DNA of 64,000 bases from Christensenellaceae bacterium (GCA_020025205.1 JAHHSO010000007.1:1-64000), one strand, 5' to 3'; shown: positions 51,298 to 59,527, numbered from the stretch's first letter. Program-made: numbers and translations. The notes: generated by a model not told the origin, from the letters alone.

Positions 51298-52068
51298 TTA
51301 TTCGGCAAATTTGAACGTGGAGCAGACTCTGCGGAACGCATGTTGATAATAAGAATACCAGTTGCTTGGCGTAGTGATGCGCACCTGATAGAGTGCATTG
51401 CCGTGTGCAACAATGATAATGCGGCCGCGCATGTTATATGTCTTAGTGCCGTCATCATAGGAAGCCTTATAGTAGCAGTAGTAGCCGGGAGCCTCGTTGA
51501 TAGAGCGAGAGGCGATTTCGCCGGCGGTAAAGGTTGTGAAGTTGGGAGCCATTTCCTTGAGCACATCATCCAGACGGGCACGCGCATCAGCGGCAGTCTG
51601 CGTGAGGCCGGTGGTGTACTTTTCAACGGTAAGGCGTGTCTGATAGCCGTCTGGCTCCATCATGTTGCTCTTAGGCTCAACGAATTGGACGGTTGTTGTC
51701 TGATTCGTGTTCGGATTGAGCAGCCAAGTATATGGAATGGTGAACGAAACGCCCATTGCATCGTTGGTGTAGGTTTCAGGGATAAAGTTGGGGGTGGGCA
51801 TGGGGGTAGGTGTCGGCTTGTCAATTGGATCGACAGCAACCGGCGTAGCAGCCGGGTTTTCCGGCAAAAGGTTATCAAAGTCAAGCTGAAGCTCGCCCTC
51901 GGAATTCAGAAGGGGTTCCGGCGTTTCTGGAACTTCTGAAATGTCCGGGAGTTCGGGCGCAAAAACAAGCGGAACGTTCGGATCGGGCGATGTGCCCGGC
52001 AGGTTTTCAGCCTGCGCTGCAGAAAGCAGAAGCGCCGCAGCGGCGAAGAGGATGAGGATACGTTTCAT
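51298..52068 (-). CDS. secreted protein of unknown function with Pro/Thr linker
   Basis: This 256-residue exported protein begins with a Sec signal peptide (MKRILILF start, hydrophobic core, cleavage after AQA near residue 20) and has no lipobox Cys. A Pro/Glu/Thr-rich linker (residues 25-95, with PTPTPMPTP) leads to a folded domain of about 155 residues (FTIPYTWLL to the C-terminal VCSTFKFAE) resembling PsbP-like surface domains. The function is unknown. The linker suggests a wall-exposed or shed protein. It has its own promoter. Confidence 0.78.
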   Translation of the reverse strand: MKRILILFAAAALLLSAAQAENLPGTSPDPNVPLVFAPELPDISEVPETPEPLLNSEGELQLDFDNLLPENPAATPVAVDPIDKPTPTPMPTPNFIPETYTNDAMGVSFTIPYTWLLNPNTNQTTTVQFVEPKSNMMEPDGYQTRLTVEKYTTGLTQTAADARARLDDVLKEMAPNFTTFTAGEIASRSINEAPGYYCYYKASYDDGTKTYNMRGRIIIVAHGNALYQVRITTPSNWYSYYQHAFRRVCSTFKFAE

Positions 52069-52122
52069 ATACCAGGGCCTCCGTTCACGAAAAAGATCGA
52101 ATTATCGAAAATAGGTATTGTC

Positions 52123-52151
52123 AGTATAACAGGTCACAGGTCAAAAGTCAA
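52123..52151 (-). promoter_or_regulatory. promoter of the secreted-protein gene
   Basis: On the minus strand TTGACT (52151-52146) and TATACT (52128-52123) are separated by 17 bp. Confidence 0.75.
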
Positions 52152-52164
52152 TGACGCCAAAGGA

Positions 52165-52193
52165 TTGAAAGGTTGGAAAGGCTGGCGTATAAT
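52165..52193 (+). promoter_or_regulatory. promoter of the hydroxyacid dehydrogenase gene
   Basis: TTGAAA (52165-52170) and TATAAT (52188-52193) are separated by 17 bp, back to back with the minus-strand promoter. Confidence 0.75.
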
Positions 52194-52250
52194 GGAGAAA
52201 ATGGTCTGAAAATGAAAAGGGTAAAATCGACAGCGAAAGGAAAAAGAAGG

Positions 52251-53210
52251 ATGAAGATTGTTGTACTGGATGGTTTTGCACTCTGCGGAAACGAGCTTCA
52301 TTTTGATGCTTTGAAAGCGCTGGGTGAGGTCAGCATCTATCAGCGCACAAGGGCAGAAGAGGCAGCAAGCCGCATTGGACAGGCGGAAATTGTCTTGACC
52401 AATAAAGTGCCGATTACGGAAGCTGTGATGAACATATGCCCCCACATTCGCTATATCGGGGTCATGGCGACAGGATATAACGTTGTTGATTTGGAAGCGG
52501 CTTCGCGGCAAAAAATCGTTGTGACCAATGCACCGGCTTATTCGACGCAGGCGGTAGCACAGCACGTTTTTGCGTTGCTGCTGGAGAGCATGAGCCGGAC
52601 GGCAGAGTATGACGGACAGGTTAAAGCGGGAGCATGGGCAGAAAGCCCGGATTTCTGTTTCTTTGCTGCGCCGATGGAGGAACTGTGCGGAAAGACGATG
52701 GGCATTCTGGGTTATGGACATATTGGACAGGCGACAGCGCGCATTGCACAGGCTTTTGGCATGGAAGTGATCGTCTGTACGCCGCATCCAAAGGGGGAAG
52801 GCGTTCGCTTTGTCGATCAGCGAACGCTATTTGAAGAGAGCGATGTGATTTCCCTGCATTGTCCGCTGACGGAGAAAACACGAGGCATCATCGGCCGTCA
52901 GGCGTTGGCTCAGGTGCGGCGGGGTGTACGTGTGATCAATACGGCCAGAGGGCCGCTGGTTGACGAGGAGGCAATGGCAGAGGCATTGAAGGCGGGACAC
53001 GTGGCATATTATATGGCCGATGTGCTGACACAGGAACCGCCGAAAGCGGAGCAGCCTCTTCTTTCTGCGCCCAATACGATCATCACACCGCATGTGGCGT
53101 GGGCACCCCTTCAGACGCGCGAGCGTCTTTTAAAGATCGTGACAGAGAATGTATGTGCGTTTGTCAATGGCCGGCCGGTTAACGTTGTGAATGGAGAAAA
53201 CAGGCGATGA
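52251..53210 (+). CDS. D-2-hydroxyacid dehydrogenase (glycerate/hydroxypyruvate reductase type)
   Basis: This 319-residue NAD(P)-dependent dehydrogenase reduces a 2-oxoacid such as hydroxypyruvate. The Rossmann motif GYGHIG lies near residue 150, with the catalytic Arg in INTARGPL (near 233), Glu following in DVLTQEPP (near 262) and His in TPHVAW (near 283). The catalytic trio is intact. The ATG at 52251 follows AAAGGAAAAAGAAGG and starts the family region. It overlaps the next HAD gene by 4 bp. Confidence 0.92.
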   Translation: MKIVVLDGFALCGNELHFDALKALGEVSIYQRTRAEEAASRIGQAEIVLTNKVPITEAVMNICPHIRYIGVMATGYNVVDLEAASRQKIVVTNAPAYSTQAVAQHVFALLLESMSRTAEYDGQVKAGAWAESPDFCFFAAPMEELCGKTMGILGYGHIGQATARIAQAFGMEVIVCTPHPKGEGVRFVDQRTLFEESDVISLHCPLTEKTRGIIGRQALAQVRRGVRVINTARGPLVDEEAMAEALKAGHVAYYMADVLTQEPPKAEQPLLSAPNTIITPHVAWAPLQTRERLLKIVTENVCAFVNGRPVNVVNGENRR

Positions 53211-53893
53211 TCCGTGGTGTGATATTTGACATGGACGGAACACTTCTGGATACGGAACCGCTTTATCGGCGCTTCTGGGTGGAAGCGGCGCGGGAACTGG
53301 GCTTTCCGATGGAAGACAGGCATGCACTGATGATTCGTTCCATGGCGGCTGAAAAGGCAGAAGCGCTTCTTAAACGCGAGGTATGCCCGGCATTCGATTA
53401 TCATCAAGTCAGGGCGCTGCGCCGGGAAAGGATGGAGGCGTATGTTGACAATCACGGTATTCAGCCCAAACCGGGAATGGTGGAAACCCTTCGCATATGC
53501 AAAGAAAGGCGGCTCCGCATTGGATTGGCAACGGCGACGCCGGAATGGCGGGCCAGAAAATATCTGCGCATGGTGAACGCAGAGTCCTATTTTGATGCTG
53601 TGACCTGCGCAGACATGGTGGCACGAGGGAAGCCGGCGCCGGACATTTACCTGCTGGCAGCGCAGAGGCTGGGCATTGCGCCTCGGGAGGCTGCGGCGGT
53701 GGAGGATGCACCAGCGGGCGTGCGTTCTGCACATGCGGCGGGTCTGTATACGATTATGGTGCCCGATCTGGATGAGCCGGACGAAGCACTTTCTGCATTG
53801 TGCGAACGGATTGTGCCCACACTTTCGGGAGTGATTGACTATATTCAAACAAATTCTACAGAAAAGCGATTGACAAATGGGCAAAAGTGTTGA
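53207..53893 (+). CDS. HAD-superfamily hydrolase (beta-phosphoglucomutase-like)
   Basis: This 228-residue phosphatase-like protein has motif I FDMDGTLLDTE (residues 7-17), a helical cap, motif II ATAT near 105, motif III GKPAPDIYL near 142 and motif IV VEDAPAGVRSA near 165. The arrangement with a hydroxyacid dehydrogenase suggests a shared small-molecule substrate (for example phosphoglycolate or a related acid), which is inference. It starts within the stop of the dehydrogenase gene. Confidence 0.88.
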   Translation: MIRGVIFDMDGTLLDTEPLYRRFWVEAARELGFPMEDRHALMIRSMAAEKAEALLKREVCPAFDYHQVRALRRERMEAYVDNHGIQPKPGMVETLRICKERRLRIGLATATPEWRARKYLRMVNAESYFDAVTCADMVARGKPAPDIYLLAAQRLGIAPREAAAVEDAPAGVRSAHAAGLYTIMVPDLDEPDEALSALCERIVPTLSGVIDYIQTNSTEKRLTNGQKC

Positions 53894-53917
53894 TTTTTCT
53901 GCCGGCTTTGATATAAT
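53890..53917 (+). promoter_or_regulatory. promoter of the cytidylate-kinase-like gene
   Basis: TTGATT (53890-53895) and TATAAT (53912-53917) are separated by 16 bp. Confidence 0.65.
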
Positions 53918-53956
53918 ACAGGTGTAGAAACGATTTCAACAGGCAGGAGGGATATC

Positions 53957-54580
53957 ATGGAGAATCGCGTCATCACGATTGCACGCAGTTACGGCAGCGG
54001 CGGCAGGCGAATGGGCCGTCTGTTGGCCAAGGAACTTGGCTACGAGTATTATGACCGGGAAATTCTGCGCATCGCCTCCGACGAGAGCGGCATCAGCGAA
54101 GAGCTTTTCAGGCAGGCGGATGAAACGACCAGGCACCTTTCGTTGTTCAGAATCGCTAAGGAGATGTACACGGGAGAAGTAATTCCACCGGACAGCGATG
54201 ATTTTATTTCCAATGAGAATCTCTTCCGCTATCAGGCAAAGATCATCAGGGAACTGGCTTCTACAAGAAGCTGCGTCATTGTTGGACGCTGTGCAAACTT
54301 CATTCTTCGCGGACGTGAAAACGTGATGAACGTATTTGTTTCAGCGCCTGGCGTAGACTGTGTGCGCCGGGTGATGGAAAACGATGGCCTGATGCTTGAA
54401 GATGCAGAAAAGAAGATCAGAAAGATCAACAAGCGCCGTGCGGATTATTACAAGTATTTCACAGGTCATGAGTGGCACGATGCAGCGCTGTATGATCTGT
54501 GCCTGAATACAGGACATTTGACCGAAGAAAAATGCATCGAACTCGTGAAAGCTTATATGAAGGCGAGATTCGAAGAATAA
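53957..54580 (+). CDS. cytidylate-kinase-like nucleotide kinase
   Basis: This 207-residue protein is of the cytidylate-kinase-like (AAA_26) group, which phosphorylates an unknown nucleotide or acts as a regulator. The P-loop is the variant ARSYGSGGRRMG (near residues 9-20), with no canonical GKS. The LID/Arg region KINKRRADYYKYFTG lies near 155-169. These proteins are frequent in Clostridia and distinct from true Cmk. AGGAGGG precedes the ATG. It is monocistronic with its own promoter and terminator. Confidence 0.88.
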   Translation: MENRVITIARSYGSGGRRMGRLLAKELGYEYYDREILRIASDESGISEELFRQADETTRHLSLFRIAKEMYTGEVIPPDSDDFISNENLFRYQAKIIRELASTRSCVIVGRCANFILRGRENVMNVFVSAPGVDCVRRVMENDGLMLEDAEKKIRKINKRRADYYKYFTGHEWHDAALYDLCLNTGHLTEEKCIELVKAYMKARFEE

Positions 54581-54588
54581 ACGGACAG

Positions 54589-54618
54589 AGCAGCGGAAAA
54601 ATGTTCCGCTGCTTTTTC
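54589..54618 (+). terminator. terminator of the cytidylate-kinase-like gene
   Basis: A perfect 10-bp stem (54589-54598 with 54604-54613) ends in TTTT. Confidence 0.8.
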
Positions 54619-54668
54619 GTGAATTGTGCAGAAATCACATCCCGTTCCTCGCTGCTCTGCCGGGACGC

Positions 54669-54697
54669 TTGCATTGTAAAGAACCACGCGGTATAAT
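54669..54697 (+). promoter_or_regulatory. promoter of tdk
   Basis: TTGCAT (54669-54674) and TATAAT (54692-54697) are separated by 17 bp. Confidence 0.75.
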
Positions 54698-54737
54698 GGG
54701 CAGGATATCAAATACGACAGTGCAGGGGGAACTGAAA

Positions 54738-55316
54738 GTGGCAAAATTATACTTCCGATACGGTGCAATGGGATCAAGCAAGACGGCCAATGCGGTTATG
54801 GTTCAGTACAACTATCGGGAACGCGGGCGTCAGGTGCTGATGCTCAAGCCTAAACTGGAAAACCGAGATGGAGCGACAATTGTGCGTTCGCGCTGCGGCC
54901 TGGAGGCTGAATGCCGATTTGTTGAAGAACTGCCCCAGATCAATCTGGATCATATCGAGTGTGTCATTGTCGATGAAGCACATTTTATGACGGCCGATCA
55001 GGTGCGAAAATTGGTAGATATCGTGGATGAGCACAATATACCGGTGATTTGCTATGGATTAAGAACAGATTTCAGGGGAGAACTGTTTGAGGGAAGCCGG
55101 GAACTTCTGAGATGGGCCGACACCATTGAGGAAATTAAAACCATCTGCTGGTGTGGAAGAAAGGCGACATTTAATGCGCGCGTGCATGACGGCAGGATTG
55201 TCCGGGATGGAGAACAGATTCAGCTGGGCGGCAATTCATCGTATATCAGCCTGTGCCGCAAGCATTGGAAAGACGGAAATTTGGGCTCATTTGAGAATTT
55301 AAATATGGAAGACTGA
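54738..55316 (+). CDS. tdk: thymidine kinase
   Basis: This 192-residue type II thymidine kinase phosphorylates thymidine to dTMP. The P-loop region GAMGSSKTA lies near residues 9-17, followed by the Walker-B-like VIVDEAHF near 80 and YGLRTDFRGELFEGS near 107. A treble-clef zinc site (CWCGRKA plus a late Cys near 180) and a tyrosine-containing SYISLCRKH lasso complete the family pattern. The start is GTG (54738), supported by CAGGGGGA. Together with the HAD-Tmk fusion it supplies dTTP by salvage. Confidence 0.93.
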   Translation: MAKLYFRYGAMGSSKTANAVMVQYNYRERGRQVLMLKPKLENRDGATIVRSRCGLEAECRFVEELPQINLDHIECVIVDEAHFMTADQVRKLVDIVDEHNIPVICYGLRTDFRGELFEGSRELLRWADTIEEIKTICWCGRKATFNARVHDGRIVRDGEQIQLGGNSSYISLCRKHWKDGNLGSFENLNMED

Positions 55317-55367
55317 TACATAAAATTCCTTCTGCACGGACAGACTGTCTGCGGGAGGGATTTTTTG

Positions 55368-55973
55368 ATGGAATTTGAAACAAGCAGGACGCGTGAAAAC
55401 CTGATGCGCGCCTTTGCGGGAGAGAGCCAGGCGAGAAACCGGTATACATTTGCAGCCAGCGCAGCAAAGAGTGCCGGCCTGCATGTTGTGGAACGCGTGT
55501 TTAAGTTGACGGCGGATCAGGAAAAAGAACATGCGGAACTTTTTTATAAGAACCTGGCGCAGTGTGAAGGGGAAAACATCCACATTGATGCGAGTTACCC
55601 GGTAGAAAACACGCTTTGGACACCGGACAGGCTTCTGCGGGCTGCTCAGCACAATGAATATGAAGAGGCACACAGCGTTTATCCGGCGTTTGCACAGACT
55701 GCAAGAGAAGAAGGATTTCCGACAATTGCCGCCCTTTTTGAGCAGGTGGCAGCCATTGAACAGACGCATGGCGATCGCTTCGGCCAGCTTGCGCAGAGAA
55801 TGGAGGAAGGAAAACTCTATATAAGCGGACAGCCTGTGCCGTGGTTGTGCCTGAACTGCGGGCATGTGCATTATGGCACGGAGGCACCGCCGGTTTGCCC
55901 GGTATGCAAACACGAACAGGGATATTTTGTACGTGTGGAAACAACGGAAATTCTCATTCAAAAAGAAGAATAA
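55368..55973 (+). CDS. rubrerythrin
   Basis: This 201-residue non-haem iron peroxidase protects anaerobes from hydrogen peroxide. The four-helix domain carries ESQARNRY (near 19-26), DQEKEHAE (near 51-58) and the second EEAHSVYP/EQTHGD set (near 100 and 135). The C-terminal rubredoxin-like domain has CLNCG and CPVCK near 163-184. The reductase donor is not encoded nearby. GGGAGGGA precedes ATG at 55368; a TTG codon directly before it is less likely. Confidence 0.93.
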   Translation: MEFETSRTRENLMRAFAGESQARNRYTFAASAAKSAGLHVVERVFKLTADQEKEHAELFYKNLAQCEGENIHIDASYPVENTLWTPDRLLRAAQHNEYEEAHSVYPAFAQTAREEGFPTIAALFEQVAAIEQTHGDRFGQLAQRMEEGKLYISGQPVPWLCLNCGHVHYGTEAPPVCPVCKHEQGYFVRVETTEILIQKEE

Positions 55974-56079
55974 AGCGCTGTTTTCAGAAACCGAACTGCC
56001 TGCGGAAGAATCAGAAAGATGTATGCATTTGGCGCATATGAGTTTTAAACAGAAAGTCGCCGCAGTGCCGGTGATAGCC

Positions 56080-56122
56080 CATAGGCAAAGAAGGTGTTGA
56101 GCATACACCTTCTTTGTCTATG
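56080..56122. terminator. long hairpin after rubrerythrin
   Basis: An 18-bp near-perfect stem with one G-U (56080-56097 with 56105-56122) has a 7-nt loop. It probably ends the rubrerythrin message, although no long T-run follows. The rest of 55974-56191 shows no gene. Confidence 0.55.
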
Positions 56123-56191
56123 GATAGAAGTTTTCCTGATGTTTAATGCAGCATGAATACCGATGCACACATGGATTTATCCGCACATAAA

Positions 56192-56238
56192 ACGCCCCAC
56201 TGATGCAGAAATACAATCATCTGAACAACAGGGGGCGT
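56192..56238 (-). terminator. terminator of the dehydrogenase operon
   Basis: ACGCCCC (56192-56198) pairs with GGGGCGT (56232-56238) around a 33-nt loop. On the minus strand TTTTATG follows. It lies 35 bp after the stop codon of the 2-hydroxyacid-dehydrogenase-like gene. Confidence 0.45.
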
Positions 56239-56272
56239 GTGATTTATTGTTTTTTTACGGGAGATGTTTCAA

Positions 56273-57181
56273 TCAGCATTCCATTTCGTTCAGTGCGGTT
56301 TCGATGTTGGCAAGAACTTTCTGGCTCAGCAAAACGAATGCCTGCTTCGTGCGGCCGGCGGACATGTTGACGCAGCGAACATTCGGACGATCGAAGAAAC
56401 TGTCTTCGACAGGGCCGGCAGCGGCTTTTGTGTCGCAGAAGAAATGGGTGTTTGGCAGGTTCAGCCACTCGCTGAGCGCATCGGAGTCAAAGCCCGGGCC
56501 GATGGATGTGTTGAAGAGAACCTTGCCGCTGCCCATCAGATCAAACTCTTCCTTATGAAGCAGAAGGACGTTTTTATTCAGACAGGTAAAGATGATTTCG
56601 CTTTCTTCAAGCAGCTGATGCAGGGGCTTGAATGTCATGCCGGCAGCCTCGGCATCCGGCTTGGGCGAACGGGCAAAATAAGAAATGTCAGCTCCCATGA
56701 AGGCCAACGCTTCGGCAATCATGCGGCCGGAAACGCCAAGGCCCACTACACCGACTTTGAGGCCGGTGATTTCAACCGGTTCGTCACGGAGCATCGGCGC
56801 GCCATGAAAACCGTGCAGCAAACCGGTCAGTTCATGCAGCACATACTCGACAACGCCGCGGTCGCCGTAGTCGCGAATACCCAGCACGCGTATGCCATGC
56901 TCGCGGGCGCAGGCGATGTCAACGTTGGCACTTGCTTCGGAATACAGCGAACAGCACATGCCGATGTAGCGGACGTTCGGACAGCGCTCAATGACGCTGC
57001 GTGTAATGCAGGAAGTATAGCTGACAAGGACGGCATCTGCGTCTGCAATACGATGCAGAATTTCTTCGTCATCGGCGGGAACATCGGGATAGAGAACAAC
57101 TTCCTTCGCGTAACGATGCAGCGCTTCTTCTGCGGAAGGAATCAGGCTGACGGGTTCAATGGCAACCAGTTTTTGAAACAT
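56273..57181 (-). CDS. 2-hydroxyacid-dehydrogenase-fold protein lacking catalytic Arg and His
   Basis: This 302-residue protein has the D-2-hydroxyacid dehydrogenase fold with NAD-binding GLGVSG near 145-150. Yet where the family has NTARG it reads NTSIGPGFD, and where the catalytic His of TPHxAG should be it reads VNMSAGRT. The usual Arg/Glu/His trio is therefore broken. It may bind NAD and reduce another substrate, or have a regulatory role. The ATG at 57181 follows GGAGG. It is the second gene of an operon with an aspartate-dehydrogenase-like gene. Confidence 0.85.
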   Translation of the reverse strand: MFQKLVAIEPVSLIPSAEEALHRYAKEVVLYPDVPADDEEILHRIADADAVLVSYTSCITRSVIERCPNVRYIGMCCSLYSEASANVDIACAREHGIRVLGIRDYGDRGVVEYVLHELTGLLHGFHGAPMLRDEPVEITGLKVGVVGLGVSGRMIAEALAFMGADISYFARSPKPDAEAAGMTFKPLHQLLEESEIIFTCLNKNVLLLHKEEFDLMGSGKVLFNTSIGPGFDSDALSEWLNLPNTHFFCDTKAAAGPVEDSFFDRPNVRCVNMSAGRTKQAFVLLSQKVLANIETALNEMEC

Positions 57182-57211
57182 AAAACGGCCTCCGTTCTTC
57201 ATTGATGATAA

Positions 57212-58012
57212 TTAGTAGAAGCAGACCGGAGAAGAAAGGTTGCGCAAAAGCGCTACAATGCTCCATCCGGCAATGGAGCTGGTGCGGGAATAAATGTCTA
57301 CAACAGCTTTTACGCCATCGATCTCGGCGGTGAGTTTGTGATCGTCGCCGATCCAGTTGGGGACGGAATGCAAGGTCACGTTTGTGATTTCCGGGCCAGT
57401 GGTGGCAAGAGAGGTGGCGACGGCTACGTTCACGCGGCGCGGGAAGGTCGCGATGGCTTCCTTGGCGCTGCCGGTGAAGACGGTTGTCTTTTCGGTATCG
57501 GTGAGCAGGTGGTCGGCCCAAACAGGTGTATTGAGGAAGCCGCGTGCACCGGTGTGCGTTTCGATGCCTGCAATTTCCTTGAGGTTCTGCGCTTTAGCCA
57601 TCAGGGAAACAGTCTGAAGGATATCAAAGCCGCCGACAGCACCATTGGCAATGTGGATCTTCGTGCCGCTTTCGACAGCAGCCTGCTTGACAGTCTCAAA
57701 GAAATGGAGGTCTGCAAAAGCGCCAATGGAAATGACAACGAGGTTGGAACCGCTTCTGAGCACTTTTTCAGCGATTGAGCGGACGACTTCGACGGACGCA
57801 GTCTCGACAACATATTCGGGCTTGAGAGCGAGCAGCTCATCCACATCAGCACAGACCCTGCACTGGGCAGCTTCGGCGGTCTTTTGAGCGGATTCCAGTG
57901 AGCGGCTGGTCACGCCAACGAGTTCGTAAGCGTCGAGCAGACCCATACGGCAGGCATCTGCCACAATGTTTCCAAGAAAGCCGCATCCGATGATACCAAA
58001 CTTTGTCTTCAT
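57212..58012 (-). CDS. L-aspartate-dehydrogenase-like oxidoreductase (DUF108)
   Basis: This 266-residue NAD(P)-dependent enzyme has the Rossmann start GCGFLGN (near 8-14), the VETAS region near 68, the IANGAVGG motif near 125 and a C-terminal DUF108 domain with the conserved H (near 195-225). Aspartate dehydrogenases oxidise aspartate to iminoaspartate, feeding NAD synthesis or nitrogen removal. No nadA or nadC is nearby. It leads the operon and has an operator-like palindrome at its promoter. ATG at 58012 is the family start although AAGGAT is rather distant. Confidence 0.85.
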   Translation of the reverse strand: MKTKFGIIGCGFLGNIVADACRMGLLDAYELVGVTSRSLESAQKTAEAAQCRVCADVDELLALKPEYVVETASVEVVRSIAEKVLRSGSNLVVISIGAFADLHFFETVKQAAVESGTKIHIANGAVGGFDILQTVSLMAKAQNLKEIAGIETHTGARGFLNTPVWADHLLTDTEKTTVFTGSAKEAIATFPRRVNVAVATSLATTGPEITNVTLHSVPNWIGDDHKLTAEIDGVKAVVDIYSRTSSIAGWSIVALLRNLSSPVCFY

Positions 58013-58036
58013 AAAATATAAGCGATCCTTTGTGTT

Positions 58037-58069
58037 TGTATTTGCATACATTATATCATGATTTGCATA
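58037..58069 (-). promoter_or_regulatory. promoter and operator-like repeats of the aspartate dehydrogenase operon
   Basis: TATAAT (minus, 58055-58050) is flanked by ATTTGCATA at 58040-58048 and 58061-58069, spaced 21 bp. The first copy sits in a 14-bp palindrome TGTAT-TTGC-ATACA (58037-58050). No convincing -35 is seen. Confidence 0.5.
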
Positions 58070-58203
58070 TAAAGGAAAGCATCTGGAAACGGATTGCATG
58101 GGCTTCAAGGGAGCGCATGAAAGAGAAGCAGCGCACATCAGTTCCCATAAAAAAGCGAAAAAAACGAAATGTCAAATTTTGTTGATAAAATCAGAAAAAA
58201 GCC

Positions 58204-58233
58204 TTGACAAAAGAAGGGTATTTCGATTACAAT
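58204..58233 (+). promoter_or_regulatory. promoter of rplM-rpsI
   Basis: A perfect TTGACA (58204-58209) and TACAAT (58228-58233) are separated by 18 bp. The 110-nt leader (58240-58350) is GC-rich with self-complementary CGCGC/GCGCG runs and may be an L13-type autoregulatory leader, though I could not verify that structure. Confidence 0.8.
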
Positions 58234-58350
58234 AACTGTTGCGTATGTTCAACCTGTTAGCCCCGGGAGTTCGTGCGCGCGTTTTGCAGAGCGTCTGACC
58301 AGCGCGATGCGTTTAAGATATCCAGGATATCACCACGAGGAGGAATTCAC

Positions 58351-58785
58351 GTGAAAACGTTTATGGCAAATGCCCAGACCGTCGAGCGCAAATGGTATGT
58401 TGTTGACGCTGACGGCATGACGCTTGGCCGTCTGGCCAGCCAGGTGGCCGCAATTCTGCGCGGCAAGAACAAGCCGACCTTCACCCCGCACTGCGATACC
58501 GGTGACAACGTCATCATCGTCAACGCTGCGAAGGTCGTTCTGACCGGCAAGAAGCTTGAGCAGAAGAAGTACTATCATCATTCCGGTTATGTTGGCGGCC
58601 TCAAGGAAACCAAGTATGGCAAGCTGATGGCTGAGAAGCCGGAGTTTGCTGTGAAGCATGCGGTAATCGGTATGCTTCCCAAGGGACCGCTGGGCCGTCA
58701 GATGGCGCGCAAGCTGCACGTCTATGCCGGCGCGGAACATGAGCATCAGGCGCAGAAGCCCGAAGTGCTCGAACTGGTAAAGTAA
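58351..58785 (+). CDS. rplM: 50S ribosomal protein L13
   Basis: This 144-residue protein is an early-assembling component of the large ribosomal subunit. The family segments TVERKWYVVDADGMTLGRLAS (broken by context), LRGKNKPTFTPHCDTGD and MLPKGPLGRQMARKL are clear. The start is GTG (58351), 6 bases after GGAGGAA. In Bacillota L13 and S9 are encoded together, as here, 21 bp apart. Confidence 0.98.
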   Translation: MKTFMANAQTVERKWYVVDADGMTLGRLASQVAAILRGKNKPTFTPHCDTGDNVIIVNAAKVVLTGKKLEQKKYYHHSGYVGGLKETKYGKLMAEKPEFAVKHAVIGMLPKGPLGRQMARKLHVYAGAEHEHQAQKPEVLELVK

Positions 58786-58806
58786 TCGGGAAGGAGAGTT
58801 TGTAAC

Positions 58807-59199
58807 ATGGCACAGGTTCAGTATCAGGCGGTTGGCCGCCGTAAAAAGGCCATTGCCCGTGTTCGCCTCGTTCCGGGCGACGGCAAGATCGTAATCAACG
58901 GTCGCGATATCGACAACTACTTTGGTCTGGAGACCCTCAAGATGACTGTCCGCCAGCCGCTGGCGCTGACGAATCTTGAAGGCCGCTATGACGTGCTGGT
59001 GAATGTGTACGGCGGTGGCCTCTCCGGCCAGGCTGGCGCGATCCGCCACGGCATCTCCCGCGCTCTGATCAAGGCTGATCCGGAGCTGCGTCCGGCCGTC
59101 AAGAAGGCTGGTTTCCTCACGCGTGATCCGCGCATGAAGGAGCGCAAGAAGTACGGCCTCAAGGCTGCTCGCCGCGCGCCGCAGTTCTCCAAGCGCTAA
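58807..59199 (+). CDS. rpsI: 30S ribosomal protein S9
   Basis: This 130-residue small-subunit protein has GRRKKAIARVRL near its start, GGGLSGQAGAIRHGISRAL near 70 and the C-terminal KKYGLKAARRAPQFSKR whose Arg touches P-site tRNA. It is the usual partner of rplM. GAAGGAGA precedes ATG. Confidence 0.98.
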   Translation: MAQVQYQAVGRRKKAIARVRLVPGDGKIVINGRDIDNYFGLETLKMTVRQPLALTNLEGRYDVLVNVYGGGLSGQAGAIRHGISRALIKADPELRPAVKKAGFLTRDPRMKERKKYGLKAARRAPQFSKR

Positions 59200-59230
59200 T
59201 CCGCTTAATGAGTCGAGGAGGCGAAAACTT

Positions 59231-59473
59231 ATGGCTATGACAGTCCTGAATGTGATTGTCACCGTTCTGCTTGTGCTCACCGCAGTGATCCTGATCGCAA
59301 CCGTTTTGCTCCAGCCTGGCGAGTCCAGTGGTCTGGGTTCGATTGCGGGCGGTGCCGAGACTTTCTTTGGAAAGAATAAGGCAAAGTCGATGGAGGGTAA
59401 GCTCGCTCTGGTGACGAAAGTTTCTGCGGGTGTGTTTATTGTTTGCGCGCTCGTCGTTGCAATGATTGGCTAA
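59231..59473 (+). CDS. secG: SecG preprotein translocase subunit
   Basis: This 80-residue membrane protein of the SecYEG channel has two hydrophobic segments (near 6-27 and 57-78) joined by the conserved loop LLQPGESSGLGSIAGGAETFFG. Length is typical. GAGGAGG precedes the start; the second ATG (59237) is possible. Its neighbourhood with rnr is common in Bacillota, where smpB would follow, but smpB is not present in the window. Confidence 0.95.
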   Translation: MAMTVLNVIVTVLLVLTAVILIATVLLQPGESSGLGSIAGGAETFFGKNKAKSMEGKLALVTKVSAGVFIVCALVVAMIG

Positions 59474-59482
59474 TAGGTTGAC

Positions 59483-59517
59483 AAAGAGGCTGAAGCATTT
59501 GCTTTGGCCTCTTTTTT
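59483..59517 (+). terminator. terminator of secG, sharing bases with the rnr promoter
   Basis: AAAGAGGC (59483-59490) with GCCTCTTT (59507-59514), plus the inner AAGC/GCTT, forms a stem followed by TTTTTT. Its 3' arm contains the -35 of the next promoter. Confidence 0.8.
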
Positions 59518-59527
59518 GCCGTATAAT
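59499..59527 (+). promoter_or_regulatory. promoter of rnr
   Basis: TTGCTT (59499-59504, within the terminator) and TATAAT (59522-59527) are separated by 17 bp. Confidence 0.65.

Noticed and set aside
56192..56272. Plus-strand terminator reading into TTTTTTT near 56250
   Set aside because: The stem and T-run are separated by 12 bases and the neighbouring minus-strand gene gives a better explanation.
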